Origin: Chamaelirium japonicum
Taxonomy: Eukaryota > Streptophyta > Magnoliopsida > Liliales > Melanthiaceae
DNA: 64,000 nucleotides
Direction: 5' to 3'
NCBI GenBank assembly: GCA_947650365.1
Contig: OX393550.1
Span: forward strand, 119,831,874-119,895,873
Below the pieces are notes generated by a model, which saw only the letters and a list, made by a program, of their open reading frames with translations, did no database searches and was not told the origin of the DNA. Shown here one piece after another: positions 11,299 through 24,330 of this stretch. The position numbers and the translations under genes were made by a program. Position 1 is the first letter of the stretch, and each line of letters begins with the position of its first letter.

Positions 11299-11528
11299 TT
11301 ACAACATAAAGTTACACTTTTTCTCCATTCTTCTACCATGATGCTCTATCAAGTATTTTTGAAGCTGGGAATACGTGTCCATATTTCTAATATAGTGGTG
11401 ATTATTGATAAACTGCATCGGTTCTAGAGTCGGTTCACAAGAAAGCGGCACGGGTTGAATCACATGTTCTTTTTCATTTAGTACGTCTTCATCTCGCTCA
11501 TCTTCAACTATAATATTATGCATTATGA
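11299..11528 (-). pseudogene. Harbinger transposase (DDE superfamily), C-terminal end only
   Basis: On the minus strand the frame opens with HNIIVEDERDED, the highly conserved motif near the C-terminus of plant PIF/Harbinger transposases. It then runs through a variable linker to a terminal helix with QLQKYLIEHHGRR and a stop at 11299. In the full enzyme, the catalytic Asp and Glu residues that cut and join element ends lie upstream of this part. The gene is cut at 11529 by retroelement H. Its N-terminal and catalytic parts are missing from the window and should be on the far side of the nest. Confidence 0.85.
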
Positions 11529-14500
11529 TGTTGGAGTTGGTGTCTTCTAAGCATGTAAAACTCTATTTTGATCAATGAATAAGCTTGTATATTTGTATAA
11601 GAATCGCATATTGGTACGTAATATTGTTACGTGTTCTGACATTAGAACAGAGAGCTATTGTTATATGATAATCCACATGAGCTGAAGACTAAGTGGATTG
11701 GCCTTATGTAACCTAAATAAGTTCATAGTTATGATCAGGTTGGTTGCCTCATTATGATAAGTTGTTAGGATGACAGAGAATGAGTGTCTTCACCATGGTC
11801 ATCACCAGGCACAGTGATGACCGAACAGAACCAACACAGTGCATAGATTGGTGAGCAGACCTTGGTGAACTAAGTTGTGTTTCTGCTTAGAAGAATTCGA
11901 TCCTAAACCTTGAGGAACCGCGACTGTTGGACTAACAGCTGCGTGGTATTTTGGCGCACCAAATTATGAGGGTCCATTGCGTGACCCACTACCATAGTAT
12001 GTTGGGTTACCCGGTTGGCGTCACATCAGTGTGCTACTCTTGCAAGTCATTCACACCCTTAATGAGAAGTGTGCTCCTTGATCTGACTTACATCGTATTA
12101 AACCCAAACATAGTAGACAACAATTAAGCTATTGATCGAATCTGGTTACTGTTGGCCTCGGAGCGGACGATGAAAGCGTTTTATGTGGGTTTGCTATACA
12201 AGAGATGACCTAGGAATAAAGCTAGGTTTTTAGTATCCAGCGAAAAGTCAGCATGCAAAAATTTTCACATCGGATCAAACCCAAATTTACACCATAACTA
12301 GATAATAATTAATTATGAATTATCATAGCAAAAAATAAATTAATTTAATTAATTAGCATCCATAATATCTAAGGATTATGAGATGATTACCTTTTAGAAC
12401 TTATAGATGCCTAAGGTTGTAGATTGTTAATGAAGACGATGAAGAATGAAGCCCGATCCATGATCTCGCAACCTTCTTGGTTCAACGCATATTCTACGCT
12501 CATGAGCCGTGATGGTAGACTTGTGGGAGTTCTCTCATTCTTTAAGATCCTTACAAAGATGCTCGATGAAGATGAACATATCCGACGTGTGGAAGCTCGA
12601 AAGGAGAGAAGGCCTTCTTTCTTTCTCTTCTTTCTTCTCTACCTTTTTTCTCTTTTTCTTTCTTTTCTTTCTCTTCTCTCTAGGTAGAACTCTACAAGGG
12701 GAGGGGGTTTCGATTTTGGCTTGGGATGGCCGAACAAGGGGGGTGGCTAGGGTTTTAATTAGGCCAAAATCCCCATAAGGAATTTCCTATTATGAAGGGA
12801 TCAAGATACCTTGGATCTCTCCCCTCATAATATCCTATAGATCTTACTATATCGGGATTTTGGATAGGGTTTATCCCTTGGCCGAAATCTATATAGGGAA
12901 GGCCATAGGTGGTGGCTATCAAGACCCCAAGTTGCACCCTCTAGTTCTAGTATCCACTTAAGTCGAAAAGGTTTGCGCACTTGTTAGTCCGATTTGACTA
13001 CGGTCAAATCCTAACTTGTGTTATGTCTTCTTCTAGTCCAACTAAAAAACCAATAAGAGAAAATTAATTAATTAATTATCTATCAATAACTATCCTGGAT
13101 AATTATGATAATGCCCCTACACTCAGGGGTTATCTCTTTAGTCCACCAGGATGTCGACTAAAGAGGGAGATGGAGTTAGACTCCATCCCGGATCACTTAT
13201 GACACCTCCTATATTTTAGGGGAACTATTAAAGTCCACTAATTTGGGCGCTAATGACTTCTCCTAGAATGTCTGAGGTCTACCTTAGCCCCTAGTTGACA
13301 CTTATAATATATCCATAGAAAATCAACCTAGTCAACTTAGTCAAGACCTAGTAATCCTAGGAAACCTTAGGGATGATCACACATGAATAATTTCTATACT
13401 ACAATGTTCACATCTTTATTCTATAAGCTTCGGGCCCACTAGGTGGATCCCAGTGAGGAACCCTAGTCAAACTAGACTTTCCTCCAATAGAAGATCTTAG
13501 GAAGGAACCACATACGTAAACCTAAACTATATCTCTTAATCTACATGCCCCTAGGTTTTTTGGTCACTATTGAGTCAACCACTATCAGTAAACCCTATAA
13601 GTATTGTATTAGTATGCTTGGATATTAGAGGTTGCTAGGAGTTGGAATCTTCAGGACCCTGATAACCTTGACTCCTACTAGTGCCACGGCCTAGGCCATA
13701 CCAGTGAACAGTATCTATAACCACTACTAAGACATTACTGCCCTCCGAGGGTATTAGTAATTATGTGAGTACCCTTTACCCTACCATGCTGCACTTAAAC
13801 CTTTCCAATCTAGTATCCGTGAAACTAACTGAGATCAGTACTGACTATCCTTCTCATATTAGTTCACCCACTTTAGTTCTAATTTTCCAAATTCTTATGA
13901 CTACCACCTTATATATGTGTACGGCTGGCCAGCCTTGGTAATCAGCCTTTCGTGAGAGTTGCTCAATGAGACACCTAGTCCCTTTCAGAGGATATGGAAT
14001 TCCAAGGATTGCTTATGTTCCCCTTGTGCTTAGTACAAACGACCCACTTTACCCAGTGTCGATCTATTAATAGACCTAACTGGTTGGCAGGTCAAAGTAG
14101 AAAATACCAAATCTATGGTTCATAACATATCCTAGAATTATTATTCTAGTCAACTAGTAAGGGAAATCTAGGGTTCATAACCGATTTCCTCTTTTGATTC
14201 AGTTCGATATATTCCAGTTACATCAATACTACCTAACTTAGTATCTCATATCGATGGTCAAGATAGACCATCTCTCCTACGGAGAAGGTCAGTGTGTTAC
14301 ATTTTTTTAAGGTAGGTGTCCAGTCTTGTAAGTGATTGTGAACCTACATGAGTGAGTATGGTGACTCATATCTCTTGTATGTGGATCTTATCCACATACC
14401 TGAGTCACCTTAACTAGACTAGTGGATTTATGCATCTCATACATAATTGTGTGTGTGAGTAATAGTGATGTACTCCTAATCAATATCGTCATCGCTAGAA

Positions 14501-15588
14501 TTGGCATATAAGACACACCAATCCCAACAGTTACTAGGCAGAGTAATCGGAGATTCGATGTGTACAGTCAATCAGAAAAGAATCGATTCATATGATCACT
14601 CGAGTCTGATGGTATTCTCTACCGCTCGAGTTGAGTCATGGCACCAAGTGAAGGGACATCGTGCTTACTATTACTAAGCGAAGAGCAGGGGTATGCGAGA
14701 GAATATAAACTATTTGGGTGAATTGGAGTGCATCCTGCATCGTACTCTGGGTGGTTACATAGGTTAACTTAGACTCAAAGGATTGATGGAACACTCGGGT
14801 AGTGTGTCGATCAAGTCTAGTTGGAAGCCATGAACCCCGGACTCCGAAGGTTCCACCTTATCCACATTATGTGCGGTCTTGAACCATCTCCTCTTTTCAC
14901 AGAGCATAAGTTAAGGAAGAGTAAGTCCAACCCTAATATCCCTCTGTCCGTGTGTGCCACATACTAGAGCACGATAGTTACATAGGCTAGTAAATTTACT
15001 AGAGGTAACCCCGGAGTAGTATAAAGACATAAGCAATAGTCTCCTTACTTTCTGTGGGCTCCACTACATGGGTGCGATACACCGGAACATGTTGCGAGTT
15101 GACTAATTGACTTTAGTAGGGGCACCTCACATAATTACTATAGGCACCCTAGTGAATAGTGAAATCACTAGTAGCACCACACGGGGGTACACCATAGTGC
15201 ACTAGGGTTTCCTTCGCAAGAGACATGGATGGCCATATGGGCCCCATCCACTAGGCGTGGATACTAGGGACATGGGGGGCATTTTGGTAAACCAAAATAC
15301 CCTATATGCCCTAGAGTAACTGCCCCCTTAGAGATAAGGTACATGCATGGATGCCCCCTTTCTTCTAGGAGTTACAAGAGGAGAGAGAGAGGGTGGAATT
15401 TCTAAAGAGGGGCTAACCTAGCCCCTTTAGGGAACCGACCACACCCCAATATAGAATGGGGTGGCTGGCCTATATATACGAGGGAGATAGAAAGGGGCCG
15501 ACCACAATATGTACATGCAAGGTGCATATAGCCAACCTTCTACAAAAGGACAGAAGGGAAGGGGATTTCGACCATATGTGGAGCCCTA
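11529..15588 (+). mobile_element. Element H: long-LTR copia, first part of its left LTR, holding solo LTR G and cut by A
   Basis: H starts TGTTGGAGTTGGTGTCTT at 11529. Its LTR pieces (11529-12152 and 14535-15588) align with the first 1.7 kb of the LTR of A in the same orientation. Shared blocks include the GCACCGTCAG-type and CAGAGTGCGACG-type segments, seen here on the complementary strand. It cuts the Harbinger transposase gene, and the left candidate target duplication is TATGA (11524-11528). The rest of the LTR, and any internal region, must lie beyond A's far end outside the window. It is clearly older than A and G, which are inserted in it. Confidence 0.78.
12153..14529 (-). mobile_element. 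Solo LTR G, long-LTR copia family
   Basis: A 2377-bp element flanked by the target duplication GTTAC (12148-12152 and 14530-14534). It starts TGTTGGCCTCGGAGCGGA and ends ACCAATCCCAACA. In minus orientation its ends resemble those of the long copia LTRs in this window. No coding domain, primer site or polypurine tract is visible inside, and its length matches a single LTR of the family. The short open frames near the CT-rich stretch (12600-12680) are not genes. A TATA-like CTATATAG lies at about 12890 on the minus strand. It lacks the conserved blocks shared by the LTRs of A, B, C, D and H, so it is a distinct subfamily. Confidence 0.85.
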
Positions 15589-17811
15589 TATTAAGTAAGA
15601 TATAGTCTAGGGCTTGTAAAAACCATGGTTGATTAATAAATGAGTTGATATTTATATTAGAATTGCTTAATTGGTACATATTATATGTGCTCTATATACT
15701 GAATTGTAAAGAGCTATGGTTGTATAGTGGTTCATCTGAGTGGGAGACTCAGTTGACTAGTACTATTAGCCTAAATTGTTCATAGTTCTGATTAGGGTTG
15801 GTCGCCCTATCAGGTTAAGCTGTTGGAATGACAGAGCATGGGTTTCTCCACCATGGTCATTGTCAGGCACAATATCTGTGGCTGAACAAAACCAACACGA
15901 TGTACAGATCGGTGAGTAGACACCGGTGCACAAAGCCATGTTTCTGCTTAGGATAATTGATAATAAACCCTGAGGAACCATTACCGGTGAACTAACCAAT
16001 TTGGGTAACCTTAGTTCACCAATATATAAGGGATCTAACCACGACCCAATACCACGGTGCACTGGGTTACCGGGCTGGCGTTGCATCGGCATGCCACTCC
16101 TGCAGGCTATTCACATCCCTATTGGGAGGTGCATTCCTTGGTCTGACATACACCACACTAAAACCAGGCATGGTGGTTAACAGTTGAGCTGTTAGACCAG
16201 ATCCGGTTGTTTGGCCAAAACGACCGGAGGTGCGATGTGTTAATCAACCTGGAAGGAACCTAGTCATATGGTCACTCGAGTCTGACGGTGCTCTCCACCG
16301 CTCAAGTTGACACATGGCACTGTATGAAGGGATATCGAATTACCAATACTAAGCGGAGAGCAGGGATATGTGAGAGAGCTTAGTAAGTCTGAGAGAATTG
16401 GAGTGTAGCCTGCGTCGCACTCTTGGTGGCCACACAGGTTGACCGGGACCCAGAGGATTGACAGGGACACTTGGGTAGTATGTCAATCGGGTCCGGTTAG
16501 AAGCCAAGAATCCTAGTCCCTAAAGGTTCCACCCTATCCACAATCGTTACAGATCATTACTTTCTCCTTGTCTCATAGTACAATATGAGTTGAAGAAATA
16601 ATGCCTTAATCGTCCTTTGTTTCGTGAGTGCATTGCACTAGAGCATGGTGGTTGCACAAGACTAAGCGTGTTCTCTAGGGGGTAACCCCAGAGTAGTGTA
16701 AGGACACACGATATTACCATAATGCCTAAGGAGTTTATTCCGTGTGTACGTGTCGCACTAGAACGCGGTATGTGTTTTTAGTGATTTTTACTATAGGGGC
16801 ACCCTACGTTTTACTGAGGGTACCCCAGTAAATAGTAAAAATACTATTCATCACTCCACGGTATGTTAAATAAGTACAGATAAGGTGCCCTAAGTGTTAG
16901 AGTATTTTATCATGCACAGAGATGGACCATGTATGCTCCCGTATGAGGTGAATGGCCACTAGATGCATGAGGGGCATTTTGGTTATTTCAAAATATCCCG
17001 CATGCCCTAGTGGTCGCCCCCCTCATTAGGGCAAATATGCATGGCCATCAAATCTATAATTAAATGGATTAATTCAGATTTAAAAATATTTGAATATATT
17101 CTCTTTAATTGCAAAACCTAATATGGTAACAATACATTAGGGGGCATTTAATATTGAGGTTTAATGAGAGAGAGAGAGAGGGGAACGGTTCAAAAGGACA
17201 AGGAGAGAGGGGGGGCAATGTTTCCAAAGTAATTTAGGCAAGGAAAACCATGCTTTTCTCAGATTTATCTGAGAAAGGCCGATCCCCCTCTCCCTGTGTG
17301 GTGGTGTGTTCGGTTTTGCCTCCCTCTCTTTCTTGGGTTATTATCTCTTTTTATTCTTGGGTTTTGGCCTAAGGTGTGAAGAGAAAATTCTCTCCATCTC
17401 ATCATCTCCTCAAAGAGTGTGTGTGAGATAGAAGAAGAGAAAGCTTGCACTCCGAAGCACTCAGAGATTGGAGTGCAAGGATCTGGGTCAATTCGCGAGA
17501 TCGGGTATACCCGAAGAAGAACAAGAATTCTCCCTTGCACGTGGATACTTCCATCATCATCAACTTGGAAGATTAACATCACAGTGCTAAATCCCGCACG
17601 GAGGTATAATATTCTAAACCGTAGATCTATCGAATTGCATGCACAATATTTATGGTGTGTTTCGGTAAATGACCATAGGGGTTCGTTTCCATTTCGTTTC
17701 AATCTTTGCGCATATGATTGCTTCATATAAAAATTTTAAAATGTACCGCACACCGTATAGATCCTATGATCGAGTCTGACTTCCATTGCGCCTCCGACAT
17801 CATTTCCAACA
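15589..17811 (+). repeat. 5' LTR of element A
   Basis: A 2223-bp LTR. It aligns end to end with the reverse complement of the B LTRs, starting TATTAAGTAAGATATAGTC and ending GACATCATTTCCAACA. Its far end is followed by a recognisable but decayed iMet-type primer site. No gene lies inside it. Confidence 0.88.
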
Positions 17812-18549
17812 AATGATATAGTGTCATTTTCGGTGTTCTATTCACGAAAATTTTTCTATGAATTGAATCAAATGCATATTTGATGAACGAATGCGTTCAC
17901 CGGGGTTTGCATGCGCTAGATCATATATACATATGTGTTGTATACTATGTTTTTCCTGTAGGGCGCCGCTACAAAATAATAATTGTGATCATATGGTTTC
18001 GGGGGTAGGACCCCGGAATATGATTGCACAGTTATTTTTTGTTCTTTCTGTAATGGATATTTGTAAGGTCTAATGGGACAAGTACGTGGAGGTTGTTCCA
18101 CGGCTTGATTTTTTCAGGTCATTTTTTTTTGTTCTTGTAATTTCGTTATTCTTCAACCTAGGAAAATGTGTATGAACGAGCGATTGCTCGGAGCATACTA
18201 GGTTTTTCAATTACAGGCCAAAGACTTGGAGGACAAGATTAGATGGAAAATCCATTACCGGAAGACTGGATACGGTGGGCCAAAGGAAGAAAAATCTTGA
18301 ACATGCCATGAACGAGATCATCAGAGCATTGCTAGTCAGGTTCAGGGGTCAATAGATGTTTATTTTTGTGGTTGGATGTTTTCTAAGACCCCGATGAAAG
18401 AATATATTCTAATATTGCTGTAGGTATTAGATTGTGGGATGCCCTTTTCCCACTGTTTGTGGGATGCCTATTCCCCACTTGGTCCCTGCGACCATTAGGT
18501 TAGATCTCTATTTAATGACACCCGTAGTCTAATTGGTGTTTGATGGTAG
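17812..18549 (+). other. Primer site and first part of the leader of element A
   Basis: Starts with a decayed match to the TGGTATCAGAGC primer site. It carries a stem-loop at 17997-18018 and a palindrome at 18177-18190 that are shared with the leaders of B and C. It ends at the B insertion (target duplication GGTAG at 18545-18549). No reading frame is credible. Confidence 0.8.
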
Positions 18550-20763
18550 TGTTGGAATGATATCGGAGGCGCAGCGAAAGGTGGAGTTGATCCCGAGGAT
18601 CGTTTCGGTGTGCGGTATGTAACACCGCGAAGAATTGCTTCAATATTGATGAAGACAAATTCGGATCTGCACGAACACCTTTCAGTGCAAAGGCCGTAAC
18701 TTTCTATCCCGACATCGGAATGGAGCGAAACTTGATTTGCCGGAAAGAAGACTTCAACGCCAAGAGGTTGCAACTAGTTTGAAGTCATTTAGACTTCTAT
18801 AGCTCCTGCAGTGATCAAAACAATGCAGATCTGCCCGTAAAATCTGGGCAGCAATCTCGAGCCGGATCCTCATGCAAGAGAGAAATGAATCTCATCGGAT
18901 TCACCCGATCTCACATATCATCCCGAATTCTTGCACTCTAATCTCTGAGTGCCTCAGAGTGCAAGCGATCTCCATCAATCTCACACACACACTTGGAGAA
19001 GAAGATGAGGGAGAGAGAAGAGATGAACCCGATAGAGAGAGATGACAAAAATCCGAACCATAAGCGAAGGGGCTTTGGTTCTTCATAAAAAAAATATGAG
19101 AAGGATGCACCATTTCAGATCTGAAATTCGTGCCCCTCACTCTCTCTTGTCATTTGAAACCGTTCCTCTCTCTCTTCCTCTCATTACTCTCAAATTCAAT
19201 GCCCCTTTTTTAATACTAGTTGCCATATTAGAATTATTGCAATTAAGGAGATGATTCAAAATCATTCAAATCTGAATTAATCCCTTAATTATAAGTTTGA
19301 TGGCCATGCATGCTAGCCCTAGTGAGGATGGCGGCCACTAGGGCATGCGGGACATTTTAAAATGACCAAAATGCCCCCATGCATCTAGTGGTCGTTTACC
19401 TCATGCGGGACAATGTATGGCCCATCTACGTGCACGATAATGCACCCTAACACTTAGGGCACCTCATCGGCATCAGCAACAAGTCAATACACCATGGGAT
19501 GATGAATAGTATTTTTACTATTTACTAGGGTGCCCTTAGTAAAAGGTGGGGTGCCCCATAGTAAAAATTACTAAACTCGTATTCTGCGTTCTAGTGCAAC
19601 ACGTACACACGGAATGGACTCCTCATGGTATAATGGCAACATCGTATGTCTCTACACTACTCTAGGGTTGCCCCCTAGTGAACACACTTAGTCCTGTGCT
19701 ACCACCATGCTCCAGTGCGATGCACTCACGGAACACAGGACGATTAAGCATTATTTCTTCAACTCATAATATGCTGTGAGACAAGGAAAAAGTATTGATC
19801 CGTAATGATCGTGGATAGGGTGGAACCTTCAGGGACTAGGATTCATGGCTTCCAATCGAACGCGATCGACACACTACCCGAGTGTCCCTGTCAATCCTCT
19901 GGGTCCCGGTTAACCTGCGTGGCCACCCAGAGTGCGACGCATGCTGCACTCCAATTCTCCCAGACTTATTAAGCTCTCTCGCATACCCCTGTTCTCCGCT
20001 TAGTATTGGTAATACAATGTCCCTCCACTTGGTGCCATGAGTCAACTCGAGCGGTGGAGAGCACCGTCAGACTCGAGTGACCATATGACTAGGTTCCTTC
20101 CAGGTTGACGATCACATCGCACCTCCGATTGCTTTGGCCAAGCAACCGGATCCGGTCAACAGCTCAACTGCTGACCACCAGGCCTGGGTTTAGTGCGGTG
20201 TATGTCATACCAAGGAACGCACCTACCGATAAGGATGTGGATGGCCTGCAAGAGTGGCGTGTCGATGCAACGTCAGCCCGGTAACCCAGCGCACCGTGGT
20301 ATTGGGTCGTGGTTAGATCCCTCACACGTTGGTGAACCAAAGTTACACGCAACTGGTTAGTCCACCGGTCACGGTTCCTCAGGGTTAAGGACCGATTACC
20401 CTAAGCAGAAACACGGCTATGTGCACCGGTGTCTGCTCACCGATCTGTGCACCGTGTTGGTTCTGTTCAGCCACAGGCATTGTGCCTGGTAATGACCATT
20501 ATGGAGATTCTCATGCTCTGTCATTCCAACAGCTTATCCTGATAGGGCGACCAACTCAAATCAGAGCTGTGAACGATTTAGGCTCATAGGACCGATCCAC
20601 TGAGTCTCCCACTCAGATGGACTACTATATAGCCATGGCTCCTTAATTTCTTTAAATAGAACACGTATAATAATACGTACCTTTATACAATCCTAAATAA
20701 ACTATCAACCATATACAGCCAAACCTTGGGTTTTACGAGCTGTAGACCATATCAAACCTAACA
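18550..20763 (-). repeat. 3' LTR of element B
   Basis: A 2214-bp LTR, starting TGTTGGAATGATATCGG and ending AAACCTAACA on the + strand. It matches 26037-28404 closely but is shorter. ATCTCCCACTTGG, the complement of the copia polypurine tract, follows at 20764. Confidence 0.92.
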
Positions 20764-22200
20764 ATCTCCCACTTGGTCTAGCGAGGAAAAATGGTCATGT
20801 GCTCTATAGCTTCTACATGCTGCCCAAAAGCTTTTGCAGGAATTCCCTAAAGGAATCTGCAACATTATCTGTAGATGCTAACTCGATTATCGCCACTTGC
20901 CTTTCCTCCTAAAACTACCAGATCAAGTAGAATTTGTATTTGATATGTTTCCCCTTTATGGTGGTGCCTAGGCTCTTGCTACCGCTCTTTTGTTATTACA
21001 ACAAAAAACTGAGCCTCTGGTATGCTTTCCAAGTTTACTATAAACTTACCGAGCCATACCACCTATTTTCCTGTCACGCACGCTACAATGTGCTTAGGCT
21101 TCTGTAGTAGAGCCCGTGATGCATTATAGCTTCACACTCTGCTAACTAACCGCTTCTCATCCCAAGGTGAAAACTATACCTGAAGTCGATTCTCTAGATT
21201 ACACATCTGATACTAAATCAGATCTTGTGCATCCAATCGGTGTCAAGTCTTATGAAGTGTAAACTAACTCGTAATCCTTGTTTGACGAGGATATCGAGTA
21301 TACTCTTCACATCAGTCCAGCTAACTGGACCCGGATTCGACTAAAATCGACCCTCCATTCCTGCTGCGCAACAGATAACTAGCATCTTATACATTCATGG
21401 CATACGACTACCCTTTGCATAAGCATAGGGCACCTTCTGTATTTCTGCCATCTCCTTAGGTGTCAAATGATTTATATCATTCGACAGTTTCAAGCTTTAG
21501 CAAGAAACCCCTTTTAGAGTCTTGTATATTGATTCTGGCTAGAACCATATCTCTATGCATAGCTTGTGATAGCGTGAGAATCTTGTTCTGATGATCTCGA
21601 GTTACCATGATCTCCAGAACATAACTCGCCTCACGAAGGTCTTTTAGTCGAATTAAGATAATAAACAGACATTTAACTTAGGCAACGTTCCTACTTCATT
21701 TTCAATCAGTAGAACATCGTCTATGTAAAGTACTAGGTACACCCCTATAGTTCCATCGCTCCTCTTGTACACACTTGGCTTATTTTGATCAAATCTGTAT
21801 GAATAGATCATACTTGATCAAGATAGATATTGTTTCTCCTGGATACTTGCTTTAGTCCATAAATAAACCTTTTGCAATTCTGTAAGCCAAGTATTCCTGA
21901 CCTGCTAACTCCTAAGCCTGGAAACTGCATCATATATCCTCTCTTCTGCCAACTTCTACCCAATGGGCTAAGTTGCTAGATGCGCAAGCCTTAGATTCAG
22001 TATACGCCCACTCGAGGGAGGGTGCGCACAGTGATCCGCTTACACAGGTCTTTAACTTTGACCCAATCCAAATATGCTTTAATAAAGCTATGATGAACCC
22101 TGGTACAAAAGAGTATCACTGAACACTGATGCAAGCTTTGTCTCCTTGACTTTCTGTTAGACAGTTCTGTCAAAAAATTTCACTACTTCGTCGTAGCTCA
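20764..22200 (-). pseudogene. Element B reverse transcriptase and RNase H region, heavily decayed
   Basis: On the minus strand this follows the order of element C. The polypurine tract is next to the LTR (20764-20776), then an RNase H-like region, then RT near 21500-22200. Similarity to C is recognisable at the DNA level, for example the segments around 21590-21760 and 34582-35570. No long frame remains open. The region is called by position and homology to C. Confidence 0.7.
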
Positions 22201-23320
22201 AGGGGCCATCCTCTTGAATTTATGGACTAATTCACAAAGTTTGTCCACAAAATCTTTCAAGAGCTCTAATGGTACTCCCACTGCGACAAGATGGTTGTGG
22301 TACAAAGCAAATTATTTCTACAGTTTCTGGTATACTAGTGTCTGCATCATCTATTACCACTACGTTTACGATCATGCGCTCTCCACTAGTATCCAGTAAT
22401 TCACCCAGAACTACCTTACTAGTGAACATATGGTCTATAATAGAATCCCGCTCTAGGTAAATGGCATTCGTAGAAACGATCACCTTCTATTCCTCAGGAT
22501 CATGGATAGTCTACCTTATATTTTTCTAGGATAACCTATAAACAGATACACCTTGAACTTAGTCTCCATCTTATCCCTCTTGTCCTTCTGCACATATTCA
22601 GGACATCCCCATATACTAAAATGCCGTAGTATAGGCTTTCGCTCAGACCACAGCTTTTCAGGGGTATGAGGCACTGATTAGATGAGATATTATTCAAGAT
22701 ATACTCTACTGTGTCTCAAGGTGTAACCCATAGAAGGTGGGTAGTAAACTTGGCAAAACTCATCATTCTTTAGACCATGTCCAACAGGGTCTGATTCCTT
22801 CTCTTGGATATTCCATTCTGGCAAGGTGTCCATGGAGCAATTAACTGGGATATCATCCCATGCCCCATCAGGTACCTATGGAACTCATCCAATGGATATC
22901 ATCCATCTGGATGCTCTTGGAACCACATACGTCAGAATGGGCAAAATCCAATACCTCAGTGGCCCTTTTTAGTTATTTTGCCTTCTAAACAAGACTCGCA
23001 GGTCGGAAGGGTCTCCAAGGGGTCTGTATCTAGAAACTCAGCCTTCACTAACCTTTGAATTATGTCTGAGACAATATATCTAAGTCATAGGAGCCACAAT
23101 TGGATTAAGTTATCCCAAGGAATAAGATGAATATGAATTAGATACTACAGCTATCATGTAATCTATTTTCGAACTAGATTTTAATACAAAGAGATTATTA
23201 TGAACTATTCCTTTAGCAATGAAGGTACCTATTCAGTTTAAGAGATGCACTAAAGCCATCGAATAGAACTGAAAACCTTTATTTAGCTTGGAGGAAACAT
23301 AACTAAATCTCTAAGGATCA
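22201..23320 (-). pseudogene. Element B integrase region
   Basis: Minus-strand segments match the integrase of A and C. Recognisable words are the QNGISKRRNQTLLDMV segment near 22780-22830, which holds the catalytic-Glu region, and the post-core STNAIYLERD segment near 22450-22480. The tail near 22260-22400 is the variable linker before RT. The region has many breaks. Confidence 0.78.
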
Positions 23321-23559
23321 AAATCCTTCTATCGAAAAATCTAAGATAACATATTAATAGCTTCTGCAGTTGTTATGTTATCAGTATCTATGTTAGGACC
23401 ACCTTACCAATAAGTAGCCTTCTACTTTCCTTGAATCTCTATAGACACGAAGTCCATATTTCAAGAAGCAGAAGCACTGCTACTAGATGGCAATTCGACT
23501 CTACCAAGAGTTGATGTTTACCTGTCCTAGCACCCTGAGACCATATGTTCAATCTTCCA

Positions 23560-24330
23560 ATGCCCCTTCTGTTGCCATATCGGAAGCACTTTCGTACTAG
23601 GCTTCACTAGACTTAAGAGTCCGCTCCTGATTCTATACAGTCATTGTTTTTAGTTTCTGATCAGTTCTTACTTTTAGGCACTTCATAGAAAGCCTAAGTT
23701 ACGCACTAAAGGAATTACCTTTAATCTTGATCCCATCCTTAGTGACCTGGATAGCTCCCAGAAGTTCCGCATTTGTCATCTCCAGCTTGTAAAGGCTGAA
23801 GTCTCTGACAAAGCCTTCAAAGGTTCCATATAAGGATGCAAGACAGATGTTCTCTATCACCTCGACATCTAGCACTATTTCAAAGAAAACCAGTTTGCTC
23901 TGGAACCCAAGAATGTGTTTCCAAACCAGTATTCCATCAAACATCTTAGTGCTGACGAGTTTCTTGATAGTGAGATAGCGAGTCATTTGACTGCGCCCCT
24001 CAGACATCTGATGCTGTAACAGAACATTACATCAGAGGACCCGACATATGTCTAACTTACTTCTGAAGAGTTGTCTGCAAGTATGCTATGACATAGCACT
24101 TGCACATCTCTAGAGACTCTCGTTAGTCATTATATGCCCTATCCTGTACCATAGTGGCATCTAGACCTGATAGGTCTGGTTTAGGGACATTAAGATTTAT
24201 AGCCATTGTAATTTACTAACCCTAAATATAAGATCATGATGGCATTACCGGTCTACGAAGTCGGTACCCATTATCTAGTTCTCTAATGGGATAGCGGACA
24301 GGGAATCTATGGTTGAATATAGATTGTATT
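23560..24330 (-). pseudogene. Element B gag region
   Basis: The open part (24007 down to 23699) has gag words shared with A and C: TRYLTIKKLVSTKM, GTFEGFV and MTNAELLGA. These lie in the copia gag helical domain. The N-terminal part near 24200-24330 is recognisable only by alignment with A. The region is broken. Confidence 0.82.

Larger units (their letters stand above)
2149..11528. mobile_element. PIF/Harbinger DNA transposon, left part, carrying a nested copia element
   Basis: This is the outermost element. Its left end is a GAGCATTTCCAAC-type terminus preceded by TAA, as expected for a PIF/Harbinger element with a TWA target duplication. Inside are the Myb/SANT-like ORF1 on the + strand, split by copia-I, and the C-terminal end of a Harbinger transposase on the - strand. 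ORF1 and transposase converge. At 11529 the transposase gene is cut by a long-LTR retroelement, H. The rest of the transposase and the right terminus are not in the window and should lie beyond its right edge. The transposase type is well supported, the exact left terminus moderately. Confidence 0.8.

Noticed and set aside
12424-12778. Possible small host gene with a Phe/Leu-rich tail
   Set aside because: Lies inside solo LTR G, the tail comes from a TTTCTCT tract, and no domain is seen.
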